A stretch of DNA of 64,000 nt from Patiria pectinifera (Eukaryota > Echinodermata > Asteroidea > Valvatida > Asterinidae), in contig CM057141.1 in assembly GCA_029964075.1 (NCBI GenBank), forward strand, positions 6,820,001 through 6,884,000, in the 5' to 3' direction. Shown in pieces: positions 1 through 11,509 of this stretch (the stretch's first letter is position 1; the number at the start of each line of letters is the position of its first letter). Both the position numbers and the translations under genes were made by a program. A model generated the notes under the pieces. The model was not told where the DNA came from. It searched no databases and saw only the letters and a program-made list of their open reading frames with translations.

Positions 1-3000
1 TTGGCAGAGAGAGTCACCGCCAAACTGGTTTTGGGAAAGAGAAAGTCACTGGACCTTTTTTGTTCTTCCGGTCGTTATTGTCATTTACACTCCACCGGTT
101 CGATTAGCCAATAGCGTTTGGACTGTGGTCGGGGTCACTCAACCTATTGCAGCCACTACTCACTGGTGCATTATTCCATCAGATGCAGTGCATTGTAGGC
201 GGGGTGGATCTACCAACTTCATCACGTGAGCGAAGGTATACGTGCGTTTTACACATATATTGCCACCGTGGACACGTCGAGCAGTCATTGGTTCCTGTGA
301 AGTTGATGCGGACAGTGCAATTACTTCAACTCTGATGGACTCTCGTGTTTGTTAATTTGGCATTTAGAACATTACACAGTAAAATTTCAGGAAGTGGCCC
401 TAGACTTTAACATAAGACTTTCGGTGCACGTTATAATGTGTTGTCAGGCACATGTACAGCTGGAACTGCAACGCACTACAGCGAACGCCTCGTCACGTGA
501 TAACGCAATCAGCTAGCTTCTGCGAATGATTTGTAAGGAACATTGAGGTACGTAGAACCATGACTGATGTTACAATATGTGTATGAATGAATAATGAATG
601 TATTTGAATGTTGTATGAATTAACTTGTTATTTATTCCGCAAAAGATACATGTACTGGTACATAAAAAAAGGAAATTTGAGGTACATGTACATTGTACAT
701 ATAGTATGTATGTAGGACTGTGACGCTTCGAATTATATTGAACGTTTTTCGCTTACTGTCACATACTGCATACATGAACATTAATGAGCCTCTTGACCAT
801 TAGCTACTATAACCATTGACGTGTGTATAAAATGCCTTTAACAAGCCATTAAATACATGTACATGTATCACAGTGGCCCGGCGGGGGGCTTGAGTCAGGT
901 CCCAGATCAAAAAATAAAAGCCTGAGCCAATATTCTAATTTGGATTTACACATGGATGTGTGTAATATAAACTGCACAACAGTACTTTATCACGAACAGC
1001 CCGAAAGCCTCAAATGGGGTCCTGTCCCCCCCCCCCATCTCTCTTGGATCTTTGCAAGGAACCGTCCTAAATTGCCAAACTCCTCCTACATGTATGTGTA
1101 GGAGTCAAGGGGCACTGTCTTTGGATCCAGCACCATGTAAAAGAGTCTACGGTAGGTCCAAGACTTGATATATACATACATGTATGGATTCAATTCTCCA
1201 CACACTGCGTGTCCCTGTCGCAGTGGGTGTTGGGCCTGCTATCAACAAGATGAATCAAATTGAATTGGGAACTTTGGCAATGCTACCCATGATATTTTGA
1301 GAATACATCATGTGTGCATCTCGCTTCAGTACAGTGCGGATGAGGTACATGTAACGTATGTTCGGAAGGACTTTCCTGGTCGGTGCTGCCTACATGTATA
1401 AGTTCCCAAGACTAGATTTGATTAATCTTGTTGAAAGTAACCTCTACTGTAGTGGCGGGATTACATATATCACGCTTGTCAGACACTGGCTGTATTATTG
1501 GAATAAAATCCTTTATCCAGTTTGGACTGAGACAACCGTACATGTACATGTACACGATGTGACAGTGGGCAAACTTTCAGCTGTAGATTTTGAAGGGTCT
1601 GGGAGGTTTAGTGTTTAGATGGTCCTTAATTTATTTTTAACACATCCTGATCTAGATACATACATGTACTTTCAACCCAACAGGACCATTTTGGACCATT
1701 TTTATGGATGAGGTGGGGGGGGGGGGGAAGGGCTGTATTCTCCACAAATTGGGAAAAATAATATTAAGCCAAGTGTAACTGGTCATGGCCAACGGTGGCT
1801 TTAAATAGTTCCCCCACAGGTTCAATCGACCGGCTTAACAATTGAAATTCTATTTTTAGTCAGAAAGTTACTATTTTGGGAAAATTGGTGCTATTTTTGT
1901 GTCCAAGCCTGAGGCTTAGGACAACACGTATTTGTTGTTTGTAATACTGTGTTTGTTAAATCGTCATAAACGAGCAACCACCATTCAACTCCCGGCATGC
2001 CAACTTTTTTGTTGCGAGTCAGCGTGTCTGCAGTCAGCGTGAATATAAAAAAACACGCAAAAGAAAAAAAAAATTGCTGTGCATAAAGCCTGACCTGACT
2101 AAGTTTTACGTTCTTTTGTCAGATTTCGATGGGGTGCAGAGAATGGAACGTCTATTTTAAGCGAATATACCCCGTGGCCATAAGTTCAGTTTTGACAAGT
2201 CTTTTGTCGGGGATTTTATTCAAAACCCCCAATCATGCATTCACTCTGGTGGGACAAGTCCAGCTGGCTGCCCACTTCCCGGTTCCTGGTCCTTTTTCAC
2301 AAAGGCATTCGTTCATGCAGAAATACAGCTTATAGAAAAATAACTGTTTTGGGTTATTTTAGGCACTTTATTTCTATTTTAGGAACCTTCTTTGTGGAGA
2401 ACTGAATGCAACGAAATTGGAATTGTACCCACAATGGGATATTTTTGGCGGTGTTGAAAGTTTTGCGTGGGTGGGGGTTGAGGGGGGGCAGTGTAGCTAC
2501 TGAGCAAGTCACAAAGAGAGATTTGATATGGCCTACATTTAAGGTTTGAGCTCAGCTCTGTTGATTGAAAAAAACGTACGCGTACTACAATGTACATGTA
2601 TGCCTGTAAGTACCGGTACTTAAAACTGTATTGGTGGTGAAAACTTGTCCAGATCTGCCTTCATGTACATGTACATGTACATGTACCCAGTATGTAAATC
2701 CAACGCTGCTTTAACCCATTGGCACATTCTGAAGCCAAAGGGTGTATGGTATATCCATAGAGCATATCAGACTAAGGCTGTGCATCAGAACCAGGTACCC
2801 ACGTACCCGACCGTTAATGTCTGGAATTGGGTCTAGATTATGGGATCGGGTACCCGTAACCGAAAATTTGGGACTCTCGATACATGAGAGTCACAAAACT
2901 TAAGGTAGTAAAAATATGCCGTGCAAGAAAATAGATTGGCTCATGAAACAACCAGTCCAACACCCCATTAGCACAGCATCAGCCTAGTCTAAGGCTTCGT

Positions 3001-3500
3001 ATTGAAATCACTTGGCTTCACTCTCAGGTGCAAAATGGTGAAGACAAATCTCCTTTAAAAATTGAACCGAGCCTTTAAACTTGGCTGGTGAAATATTGAG
3101 GACCTTCATGTCTTTGCCTCACGAACATTTTGGAGCATTTTGTCAGCTGAAGTGTGAATAAAGTTGGCCTGAATTTGTTTTGCATGTTTTTCTGCACTCA
3201 ATGTCCCAGTCTGGAGAAAAATGAGAGAGTAATCCTCATCATTTAGCAAGCAACAGCTAAAACACAAGATGTTATTATTCTGTGCAACGATTATAAGGAG
3301 CCAACTGAAAATCTGCTCTGTTCTACGTGTAACTTGTTGGGTCCAGAATTTTATTAGAGGAATGATGATCAGTTTTATTTTTGACTTGATTGGGCATTAT
3401 TAGGTGGTAGAGGACAGTTAGTTTTATCAATTACTTCTACCCTGTGATGGGGAACCTGACAGCTACATATTTCCAAGGAGTTTTTATGCGGGGTTGGCGT
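1..3500. other. Non-coding, AT-rich; TGTACATG-rich DNA, no gene seen
   Basis: No open frame here resembles a protein or has credible exon boundaries. The stretch is scattered with the self-complementary word TACATGTA and with poly-G and poly-A tracts (for example 1026-1037 and 1717-1728). It may be intergenic or 5' intron of the zinc-finger gene. Confidence 0.5.
2663..2687. repeat. (CATGTA)n microsatellite
   Basis: Four tandem CATGTA units, self-complementary. Similar short runs occur at 1540-1552, 4458-4468, 9533-9546 and 10785-10820. The word is much commoner in the first 15 kb than later. Confidence 0.8.
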
Positions 3501-3505
3501 TGTTA

Positions 3506-3725
3506 CCTCCACCAAGGAGGTTATGTTTTCATCAGATTTGGTTGGTTTGTTGGTTGGTTGGTTTGTCTGTTCACAAGATAACTCAAATAGTTATAGACGG
3601 ATTTGCATGAACATTTCTTTAGGGGATGGTCCTTGCTACAAGTACAAATCGATTAGATTTTGGAAGTGATCCGGATCTGGGCCTGGATCCAGGATTTTTA
3701 AAAAGAATTCTTCACCATTAAAAAT
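3506..3725 (+). repeat. Dispersed repeat of the CACCAAGGAGGTTATGTTTTC type
   Basis: The stretch starts CCTCCACCAAGGAGG. It continues with a GGTTTGTTGG-rich run, a CACAAGATAACTCAAA segment and a doubled GATCCGGATC/GGATCCAGGA motif. From memory this is a very widespread repeat in animal genomes; I cannot name the family. Only one copy is visible here. Confidence 0.4.
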
Positions 3726-5003
3726 GCCTGATACTTTTCCTTTTCTGTTGGAGGTCTTCTCGAATTAATTTGCAAAACCAGAATTTTGGCATAAAAGTGG
3801 CAAAAGCTTGTTTGAAGAACAGAAAATAGTGGTTTTGAGTAAATTATACAGATTTGTGTGTTTGTTCTATTTGTTTGTCGTGTTTTTTGTGTGTTTTTTT
3901 GCTGATTGCAAAAGGAGCGTGGACTCCAACTTGAATAGTAGGGTACCAACTACCATATGGTCCTGTGAATCCAAAGAGTGGTGGTTGGTCGATGTATCAG
4001 CCAACTGCTGAGTTTGTCTGTTTCCTGTGAGGGCAGACTTTTTTCTTCTTTCTGTACGGCAGCGCAGAGGGGCACCTGTGTCCCTCAGACCCAGCGTCCA
4101 CGGCTTCCTGCCCAGTCTGGTGTCTGCAGACTCCCATTTCCTTAGATAATTTTTTTTTCTCGGCTTTAGCTTTGACTTATTGCGGCAGATGAAATCCTGT
4201 CAGACAACAGACAAGATCCGAATCTCAGCCCTGACTTTTCAATAGTACACAGGTGCAGTGTTTTGATGACTGTGTCAATTTTGTTTTTAATTTCAATAGA
4301 AATGGGCAAAATGATTTTCTGTGATTGGTTGTTCCTGTGGTCCTTGCTTAATCCACCCTCAGTCTCCTGGGGAAGTGAAAGCAGCAGATTTTCTTTTGGG
4401 GGTACGGACGACAGATTTGAGATTAGCTGCAACATGAAGAGACAACTTCAGCCCTGTGTACATGTACATTAGCTCAGTTTGGATAAAACTATGCTGGACA
4501 AATGGGGCTCCTATTTTTTTTTGGGGGGGGGGTGCATGATACCATTAGCCTGAAACTTTCAACAAGTTATTGTATTTTTCTGTTTGTAAAAATGAACCTG
4601 TGTATGATTTCATGTTGAGGTGCCAGCCTCTATTAATTGAAATTCTGAACTGACGCCTAGTCCTGTTAAAGGCCCCCTGATGTTGTGTTTTCTGTTCAAT
4701 CCAAATATTAAATCAGCCATCGGCAAGCTTACCAATCACTGGCAACTGGTACCGGTGGGTGGGGGACACATACATTGTATGCCTCAGTAGTTTGGAACAG
4801 AACAGCGAGAGTGGGGCAAAAGATCTACTTTTCCAAAAAAGTACAGTACGTGTGTGGTGTGGGGGGGGGGCAAATGCCCCCTGCTGCCCCCTTCCCCCCC
4901 CCCTTTTGCACCCTTTATTACAGTTTCAAATGAGGATCACTTGTTGTGCCCTACCCCCTCCACCTGTTCTCCATTGAATTTGGATGCGTTCAGTGGGTCA
5001 CTT
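3726..5003. other. Non-coding stretch, no gene seen
   Basis: AT-rich DNA with poly-G and poly-C tracts near 4522 and 4860-4915. Short frames on both strands look fortuitous. Confidence 0.5.
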
Positions 5004-5612
5004 AATACGGAAGCCCGTTAGGGCCAGTTACGTCTTTCTCTTTCACAGCGGTGCATATCTCTTTCACGATGGTGCGTTTCGCTTTCATGGTAGCCAGACT
5101 CTCCTTCCTAACATGTGCCTCTCTCTTTCAAGGGGGGAAGTCCATTTTTCACAGGGGTGTATTTCTCTCAAAGTGTGATTATTAAGTCGCGGCTGCGACC
5201 TACTAACTTGCGGCCATGACTTACTTTATGTCGTGGCCGTGACTTATTTATGTAGCGGCCGCAACTTATTAACTCGCACCGCCAATTATGTGTCTCGTGG
5301 CAGAATGATAATTAAGTCTCGGCCATGAGTTAATAAGTCGTGGCCGCAAGTTATTATGTTGCGGCTGGGAGTTATGTCGCGGCAGCGAGTCAATCAAACT
5401 TAGAGAGAAATACACATTGTGAAAAATGGACTTGCCCCCTTGAAAGAGAGAGACGCACATTATGAATAAGAGGCTAGCTACCGTAAAAGAGAGAGACACG
5501 TTATGAAAGAGAGGCTAGCTACCGGTACCATGAAAGAAAAACACACCACCCTGAAAGAGAAATCCACCGCTGTGAAAGAGAAAGACGTACCTGGGCCTTA
5601 CAGGCTTCCGTA
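5004..5612. mobile_element. Foldback (long terminal inverted repeat) element with GTCGCGGC-type core array
   Basis: The left end TACGGAAGCCCGTTAGGGCC is answered in inverse by GGGCCTTACAGGCTTCCGTA at the right end. Arms of about 175-210 bp carry repeated CTCTTTCA units (rc TGAAAGAG). The centre (5180-5400) is an array of degenerate palindromic units of the type AAGTCGCGGCCGCGACTT. There is no coding capacity, so this is a non-autonomous foldback or MITE of unassigned superfamily. Confidence 0.75.
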
Positions 5613-6841
5613 ACTTACAGTTATGTCAGTAGGTCATTGGCAGTGTACTAAATTGAGCTTACATAAATGTTGGAGATTTATGCAACGGTACGTGACTTCT
5701 TTCAATAAAATGGTTATGTCACTTTTGTACAGCATGCATTTGCACCATATGGACACGTCAAGAAAAATTGTAGATTAATCCAAACAGTGGGAATGATACA
5801 GCCCTTTGTGGTGTAGTGAAACCAGAGTGTGGATGTGTTCTCGGAGTACATGTACAGTATGTTTGTGGGATTTGGATACATCTAAACTGGGTGTGTGCAT
5901 ACCAGTATGTTCTACGGCAGGAGCACAAATGTCAAGCAGAGTTTTCATTTGGATTTATCACGATGCACCACCAGCCCTTTTCCCCACTGAAACCCCCATT
6001 TCCCACCCAACCACTTTCCCCTCCCCACCCACCCTAAATCCGCTTGCTTGGTAATGCATCCTGAAATATCCATTCAAAGTGGGCGATGCACCAGTTACAT
6101 TTGGTAAGTACACTCTCATGTTGGCAGACTTTGCAGACAATGACGTACATGTATGCATGTTGGCGGGCTCTTGGCTGTATTTTTAGAACCACTTCTTTCT
6201 TTTCTTTTTTTTTAATACCAAGGAGTAAAGTGGGCAGTGGTTCTTAAACGGCTAGTCTTTACGCCATTTCTCAAAATGATGACGTGCCAAAGTACGTCAT
6301 CGTTGTTTCCTGGGCCGTCAGCCCATTAAGACCTGAATTCCTCTAGGTCATCAGACACTTGTCTGAGATATGTGATAGTTGTCTTGTAGCTTTATCGGGC
6401 CGTGATCAAGATGCAGGAACCCAAATATAAGGAAGGGGAGGGCTGGGAGGGTTGGTCCTTGTCTTGCAGTCTGCCAAGAATTGCGATACAACATTCATGT
6501 TCAGTAGTACTTGAGGAAAGCAGAAGATAAAGTTCTGCTCATTCTTGGCAAAGTCTGGAGTGACTTTCTTTGTTCATATCAAGTACCGGTAGATGATTAC
6601 ATTTCTTTTAAGATGTTTGAGTTGATGGTAAGATGTATCGATGACCTTAAGTTTCAGGTAAGTCAACATCTGTAATTCAGTCTGTGTGTTAGAATATGAT
6701 AATTCACTTCATCGACGTATTTTAAAAAAACAAAAAAAAACCCACTTTTGCAAAAGTTGATTAAACCTGAGAAATTCAGATGCAGACACGCGAAACAATG
6801 GACTTTTATAAGATGGAATTTTGCGTCGGGGTGTTGTAAAT
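5613..6841. other. Non-coding stretch, no gene seen
   Basis: AT-rich with a T-rich run near 6197-6213. No credible exon and no second copy of any part was noticed. Confidence 0.45.
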
Positions 6842-7071
6842 CAAATTAGGTTTTGCCCTTCAACGACGTTTAAACACTGTATACTCGGTGTGTTACCTCC
6901 CGAGTGAAAGTTGGAAAAATCACTCGGGTGGGACTCGAACCCACGACCTCCTGCACTAGAAAGCAGGAGGTCGTGGGTTCGAGTCCCACCCGAGTGATTT
7001 TTTCCAACTTTCACTCGGGAGGTAACACACTGAGTAAACAGTGTTTAAACGTCGGTGCAAAACCTAATTTG
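6842..7071. mobile_element. Near-perfect 230-bp palindrome whose arms contain tRNA 3'-half sequence
   Basis: Arms of about 112 bp pair almost perfectly around the loop ACTAGAAA at 6955-6962. They begin CAAATTAGGTTTTGC at 6842 and end GCAAAACCTAATTTG at 7071. Next to the loop each arm carries an anticodon-stem-like CCTGC/GCAGG and a perfect T-arm, GTGGG TTCGAGT CCCAC, which includes a pol III B-box (GGTTCGAGTCC). It is either two head-to-head tRNA-derived SINE halves or a foldback element that captured one. Confidence 0.75.
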
Positions 7072-8439
7072 ATGAGCAATGGACTTGTTTGCTGTACATA
7101 CATATGCAGGAGTTACTGTATGTGTATAAACGTTCTGATGACAACGGGAGAAAGAGATTCACGAGGAGGCCATTTTTTTCTATCGTGTTCCCTGTACGTA
7201 CAAATGTATTTTATAAGTTGTAAACTGTTGAATGGGATGGTGCCAGACTATTCATGCGTTCCAAGCCTCACTTTCAATTTTTTTTTATAAATGTGGCTCA
7301 AAACATTAGGGTATGTTTAATTACATATTTGAAATTGTTCATCAGAGCAGACTGGTATTAATTTGTAATTAACTTAATGTCATTGCTTTCATAAATTCGC
7401 AAGTTCCAAAAATGAAGATTTTACCTCGCTTTCAATTTAATATGGCCGACTCGTGAATAAAAGCTATTCATGGTTGTCTTCAAACCGAGATCTTTTCTCG
7501 AGTTTGTGTTCTTAGTCTATGCATTGCAAGAGATACATGTAGGAATGAAAAGAACAATGCCTTATCCTTGTACATTTACGACTGTGTGGAACCTACTAAA
7601 TAATGTCAATTATTGAATTATGTACACATAGGCAGCAAAAGCATTTTCTTGAATGTTTTTCAGCTACAGACAAAAGTTGTTACTTTCAGAAAATGGCTTG
7701 CCCCTTTACCGATATTTTCGTATGAACATTTTATACTTGGTGTTTTCTGAGGGCTGGTGAGTATAAAATTCATGTGCCTGTATGCACTAGTAAGTAGGAG
7801 GTCATGGGTTCGAGTCCCACCCAAGTAAGATTGTGAATTGTATTGCAAACCCTCGGACAACACTGAAGGTGCAGTGAATATAAATATGTTGGTGAAGGGC
7901 AAAACGACACCAACGCAAATTGCATCCTGCAATTTTTTTTACCAATTACATGTATGTTACCCCTTACCTTGCAACATTCAGAGTTATCCAGAAGAGAGCC
8001 AATTAAAGTGTGTGATGATGTGACAAATGAAGTAGAATTTCTGGGGATTTTTAGCATTCCTTAAGACTGATGTTTGTTTCCGTTGAAATCATAATGGTCC
8101 TGAGTTAAACGCTTTGTCGTAATAGTTCACTGTGAAAAAATAGTGGGCAATGTTATTCTTTCGTGTGTTAAATCACTTCTGCTGTTGATTAATTTAAGTA
8201 AATCTTTACCAACTTACAGGAAGAGAATTTTCCCTCAAAAGAAATCAGTTGATGTTTACCACTGTTTGTGTTCGGCAAGAAATTGTGCAAAAAATGCGCA
8301 AGTTTTCTTCAGGGTTTTTGCCTCTGGGTTGGACCTCAAGTAATTGACTTCAGGTTCAGCACAGCACAAGAAACTTTGGCCTTCAAGAATCTTGGTAGGG
8401 TTTGACTCATCTTTGTAGGTTTGGTGGGTGATGGATGAT
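7072..8439. other. Non-coding stretch with one tRNA-like fragment, no gene seen
   Basis: AT-rich DNA. The only recognisable item is the tRNA-like 3' half at 7783-7829. No exon is supported. Confidence 0.45.
7783..7829 (+). mobile_element. tRNA-derived SINE-like fragment (T-arm with B-box)
   Basis: The segment GCACTAGTAAGTAGGAGG followed by the B-box and T-arm ATGGGTTCGAGTCCCACC is a diverged single copy of the tRNA 3' half found in both arms of the palindrome at 6842-7071. No good A-box is seen upstream, so it is a fragment, not a tRNA gene. Confidence 0.55.
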
Positions 8440-8850
8440 TTATGTTTCAAAAGACCCAGTTTGTTGGCCTGTCTTTCCTGTTGTCTTTGTCTTGGGCGTC
8501 TGGGGGCCCCCGTGCCCCGTGGTCTGAATCCAGGGCAAGACGACGCCGCGAACGTCACCAGGGCTTGGGCCAAGTTGGCGAGCTCGGTAAAAGTCTAACT
8601 GTGGGGAGACTTGTCTATTCCCCTCGGGACGGCTAGACAGTGAGGTACAATGACTCAGGGCTGAACACACCATTGTTAATCCTTTCCTGCAGGATTCTGG
8701 TATGCCCCCTCGACTACAGTGTCCCCACCCAGAAACTGGTAGGACCTGGACGCACTTTACACAATGGCTACAGAGAACAAACAGACTGCCTGTCAGATTG
8801 TTTTGATTTGTCAATTTGGAATTTGAGTCAGAAGGCTGAGCTGACTTAAG
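8440..8850. promoter_or_regulatory. GC-rich non-coding island A, possible cis-regulatory block
   Basis: Base composition rises sharply above the AT-rich flanks. Open frames exist on both strands, but none resembles a known protein or has convincing splice sites. It contains TGTCA-type motifs near 8791-8812 and ATTGTT near 8673. The site is 5 kb upstream of the first visible ZNF423-type exon, so an enhancer in its 5' intron or promoter region is a reasonable inference, not a demonstration. Confidence 0.3.
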
Positions 8851-9037
8851 AAATAAAGATTACAATGTCATAACAAGAGTGGTAATGTCATTAGTGGAAG
8901 ATGATAAATAAATTACGGTCACTATTGTGAAAAGAAATAAATAACATCAAGCGCTACGATTCTGCATTTGTTGACAAATTTGATAATATGGAAATAAACC
9001 ACAAAGAGTGTACGCGTTATAGTAATTCAAAACTTGA

Positions 9038-9155
9038 ACAAAGAAATCGACTGGAGCAGGGTTTGAACCTGCGACCTACGGCATAGACAAACTGGTTGCA
9101 GGTTCAAACCCCCGCTATAATTAATTTCTTTGTTCAACTTTTGAATTTTCATAAT
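9038..9155. mobile_element. Second palindrome with tRNA T-arm sequence in its arms
   Basis: Arms of about 45-50 bp, AAACTTGAACAAAGAAATCG and its inverse ending TTTCTTTGTTCAACTTTTGA, flank a 25-bp loop. Next to the loop each arm has GCAGGTTCAAACCC, a B-box variant of a different tRNA from the one at 6842-7071. It has the same architecture but an unrelated sequence. Confidence 0.65.
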
Positions 9156-10186
9156 GGACAGCAAATGCACATTGTATGATATGCATCAAGATACGTAAGC
9201 CGGCTCAGGCTGTTTGACATTTTATTGACTGTATTCATTCATGTAAGTTTTTCACTTACTGTGCATGTTGACTTGGTTTATATTTTTCCGATGTTTGCAA
9301 CTCTGTGAATCTGCTACAGCTGCTGGTTTGCTCTCAACTGTCATTTTGGATAAAAAGTGAAATTTTTAAATGGAAATACTTTTTGCATTTTTAATTGATG
9401 ACTTTTGTAGTATTAAACAGAGTTTGAACAATGTTGTTTGCCTGAGGGTAACAAACATATCTTGTTCTATGAAAAAAAGGAAGTCCTCGCATTAACACAC
9501 CATATGCATGAGGCCGCCCTACGTGCATGCACACATGTACATGTATGTATGGCTACACAATGTGGTGTTTTGTTTCAATGTCTGACTCAGTCTTTGTGTA
9601 TCGAATGTATATTTTGCAAGAATCCTTTGGCAGGGCTTGTTGTTCCCCAGACCCCGTTAGCTGCGCGTATCTCATTTGTGTGGTAATCATGGCCTATAGG
9701 CAGACAGTCATAGAAGAGAGAGATAGGGATACAGAACTGTGGCGTAGACCCACTCTGCCGAACCCTCCCACGGGAACGCCAAAGCTAGGCCAAGCTCTCC
9801 CTTACAGAATCACCTGTCCCCGGCCCCCGCATTGCTCTCTCTCGCTCTCTCTCTCTCTTTCACATCTCCCCCCCTCCAACAGCTCAGCCCCCGTAGACCG
9901 TGGGGGACTCTCTGGCTGTTTTTCTGCTCTCTCCCCGCATTTTGCCACAGCAGCGGCAGTCACATCTGCGAGGCAGATTTCCCAGGCTTGGAAAATGTAA
10001 TTTTAGTTGTTTGCTTCAGGCTCTGCCGAGCCCCCCCTGGGGAGTGACTGGCCTCCCCCCTGTGGAGGCTCTTAGCCAGAGCCAGGGAAGGTTATAATAC
10101 AGCTTCATTTTTTTTTCCTTCATCGCTTGGACCGGGGCCTTTCAGATTCGTAAAGCCAGTCTGGGCCAGGCAGCCCTGACTGAGCT

Positions 10187-10196
10187 TCCCCAGGGA
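10187..10196. promoter_or_regulatory. EBF-type palindrome TCCCCAGGGA
   Basis: An exact match to the EBF/Olf core TCCCNNGGGA, inside GC-rich island B. GC-rich DNA produces such matches by chance, so occupancy is not implied. Confidence 0.3.
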
Positions 10197-10384
10197 GGGC
10201 CATGAATACTGCAGTTCCAATTTTCAATCATTTCGACGGGAGGTCCCCGCGGAGGCCTAAATGTAATTTGCCACCATCAGCGGGATATAAGCCAGGTCCA
10301 TTTCCATTTGGCAGTGGTCCGCGGGGAGCCCTGCCCGGGCCCAGTTGCAGCTGGGATTGTCTTCTTTATCTCCGATGCGAGAGC

Positions 10385-10394
10385 TCCCCGGGGA
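10385..10394. promoter_or_regulatory. EBF-type palindrome TCCCCGGGGA
   Basis: A second exact TCCCNNGGGA match, 198 bp from the first. It is embedded in a longer self-complementary run, AGCTCCCCGGGGAGCT. Confidence 0.3.
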
Positions 10395-10660
10395 GCTAGG
10401 CTGGTTCAGCCAGCAAATTTTTACTTCTCTTTTTCACCGCCAGTTCCATCAGGCTAGTGGTCTGCTCTTCCTTGGCAATCTGATTGCCTCCCGGTTTCCC
10501 CGCGGGATTCCCTGTCTTCGTCATTGTGGCCTACTTCACTGGTGACCCATCTCCCCTTGGGCTGATGATCTACACCGCGGCCAATACTGACTGCAACTGT
10601 CTAGAGAAGCCGTGCACCGGGCAAGGCCCCAATTTAATTTCATAGGAGGAAAACAGGGAG

Positions 10661-10971
10661 ATATAAACCACTGCATAATATGTACATTCACCTGTGTACT
10701 CCATGACATATGTTGTTCCCGTACCGTACACAGTTGAAATACAAAGACATGTTCATGTGTTTTATAAATGCCTACAAGTGCATGTACATACATGTATGTG
10801 CACATGTACATGTACATGTATGATATGTATTTAACTGTACAAGTATAAATTTATCAAGAATTGAAAACAATATCGTTTTCATTTTTATTGTTGTTCTTGT
10901 TTCCTCAATTTTAGTTACATATTCATTGAAAACAGATTTTTTTTTTTTGGGGGGGGCGGTAGGCTCCTTTG
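10661..10971. other. AT-rich spacer with CATGTA microsatellite, no gene
   Basis: Contains the alternating run TACATACATGTATGTGCACA at 10786 and further CATGTA units to 10820, plus a T/G homopolymer junction at 10939-10957. Confidence 0.5.
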
Positions 10972-11325
10972 TTACAACTGATAGTGTAGGAACCAACGGA
11001 TACTGTACATGTATCACCTACCAATAATGTCACACAAATTGACCGATATTGTATCACTTGACCGATATTGTGTCACTAACCGATAATGTAACAAAAGTTG
11101 ACTGATAGTGTAGTAAATGCTACTACACTATTGGTCAATATTTGCTACATTATCAGTTAAGACCGATAATGTAACAGCAATCGACTGATAGTGTAGTAAA
11201 TTTTACCACACTATCTGTCAATTTCTGTTACATTATCGATTAGTGATACAATATCGGTCAATTTTTGTGGCATTATCGGTAGGCGCTACATTATCCGTTG
11301 GTTACTACATTATCAGTTGTAACAC
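10972..11325. mobile_element. Foldback element built of repeated ACCGATAATGTAACA-type units
   Basis: The left half beginning GTTACAACTGATAGTGTAGG is inverted at the right as CTACATTATCAGTTGTAAC. Both arms consist of diverged copies of a unit of about 20 bp, ACCGATAATGT(A/C)(A/T)CA, in one orientation on each side. It has no coding capacity. Confidence 0.75.
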
Positions 11326-11509
11326 CCTTTGTGTACATTTAAACAAATAGCGTAGTACCAATTTGGGGGAACCACCCATTATTACACATGTATTATGTTA
11401 TTCTTGAAAGGAATAAGAACTGAGTCTGCAGTTTTCACTTTTGTCAGAAATATGATTTTATTATCACTGCTTTGAATATTAGTACAAATACCGGTTCAGC
11501 ATAACATAT

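Larger units (their letters stand above)
9690..10660. promoter_or_regulatory. GC-rich non-coding island B with EBF-like palindromes, possible enhancer
   Basis: About 1 kb of GC-rich, mostly non-repetitive sequence, apart from a CT-rich run at 9835-9870, lies in an AT-rich neighbourhood. Frames of up to 157 codons cover it but look compositional and match no family I know. It holds two exact TCCCNNGGGA palindromes (10187 and 10385) and a near match at 10034, plus CAGCTG at 10347. The position, 3.3 kb before a coding exon of a gene whose protein partners EBF, suggests regulatory function. Conservation in related species would decide. Confidence 0.35.

Noticed and set aside
8256-8814. Overlapping minus-strand frames of 105 and 124 codons
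   Set aside because: Different frames cover the same GC-rich block with no shared motif or splice sites. I treat the block as non-coding.
9527-10000. 157-codon plus-strand frame
   Set aside because: It runs through a CT-rich simple stretch (Leu/Ser runs), has no splice context or family similarity, and sits in a GC-rich island where long frames arise by composition.
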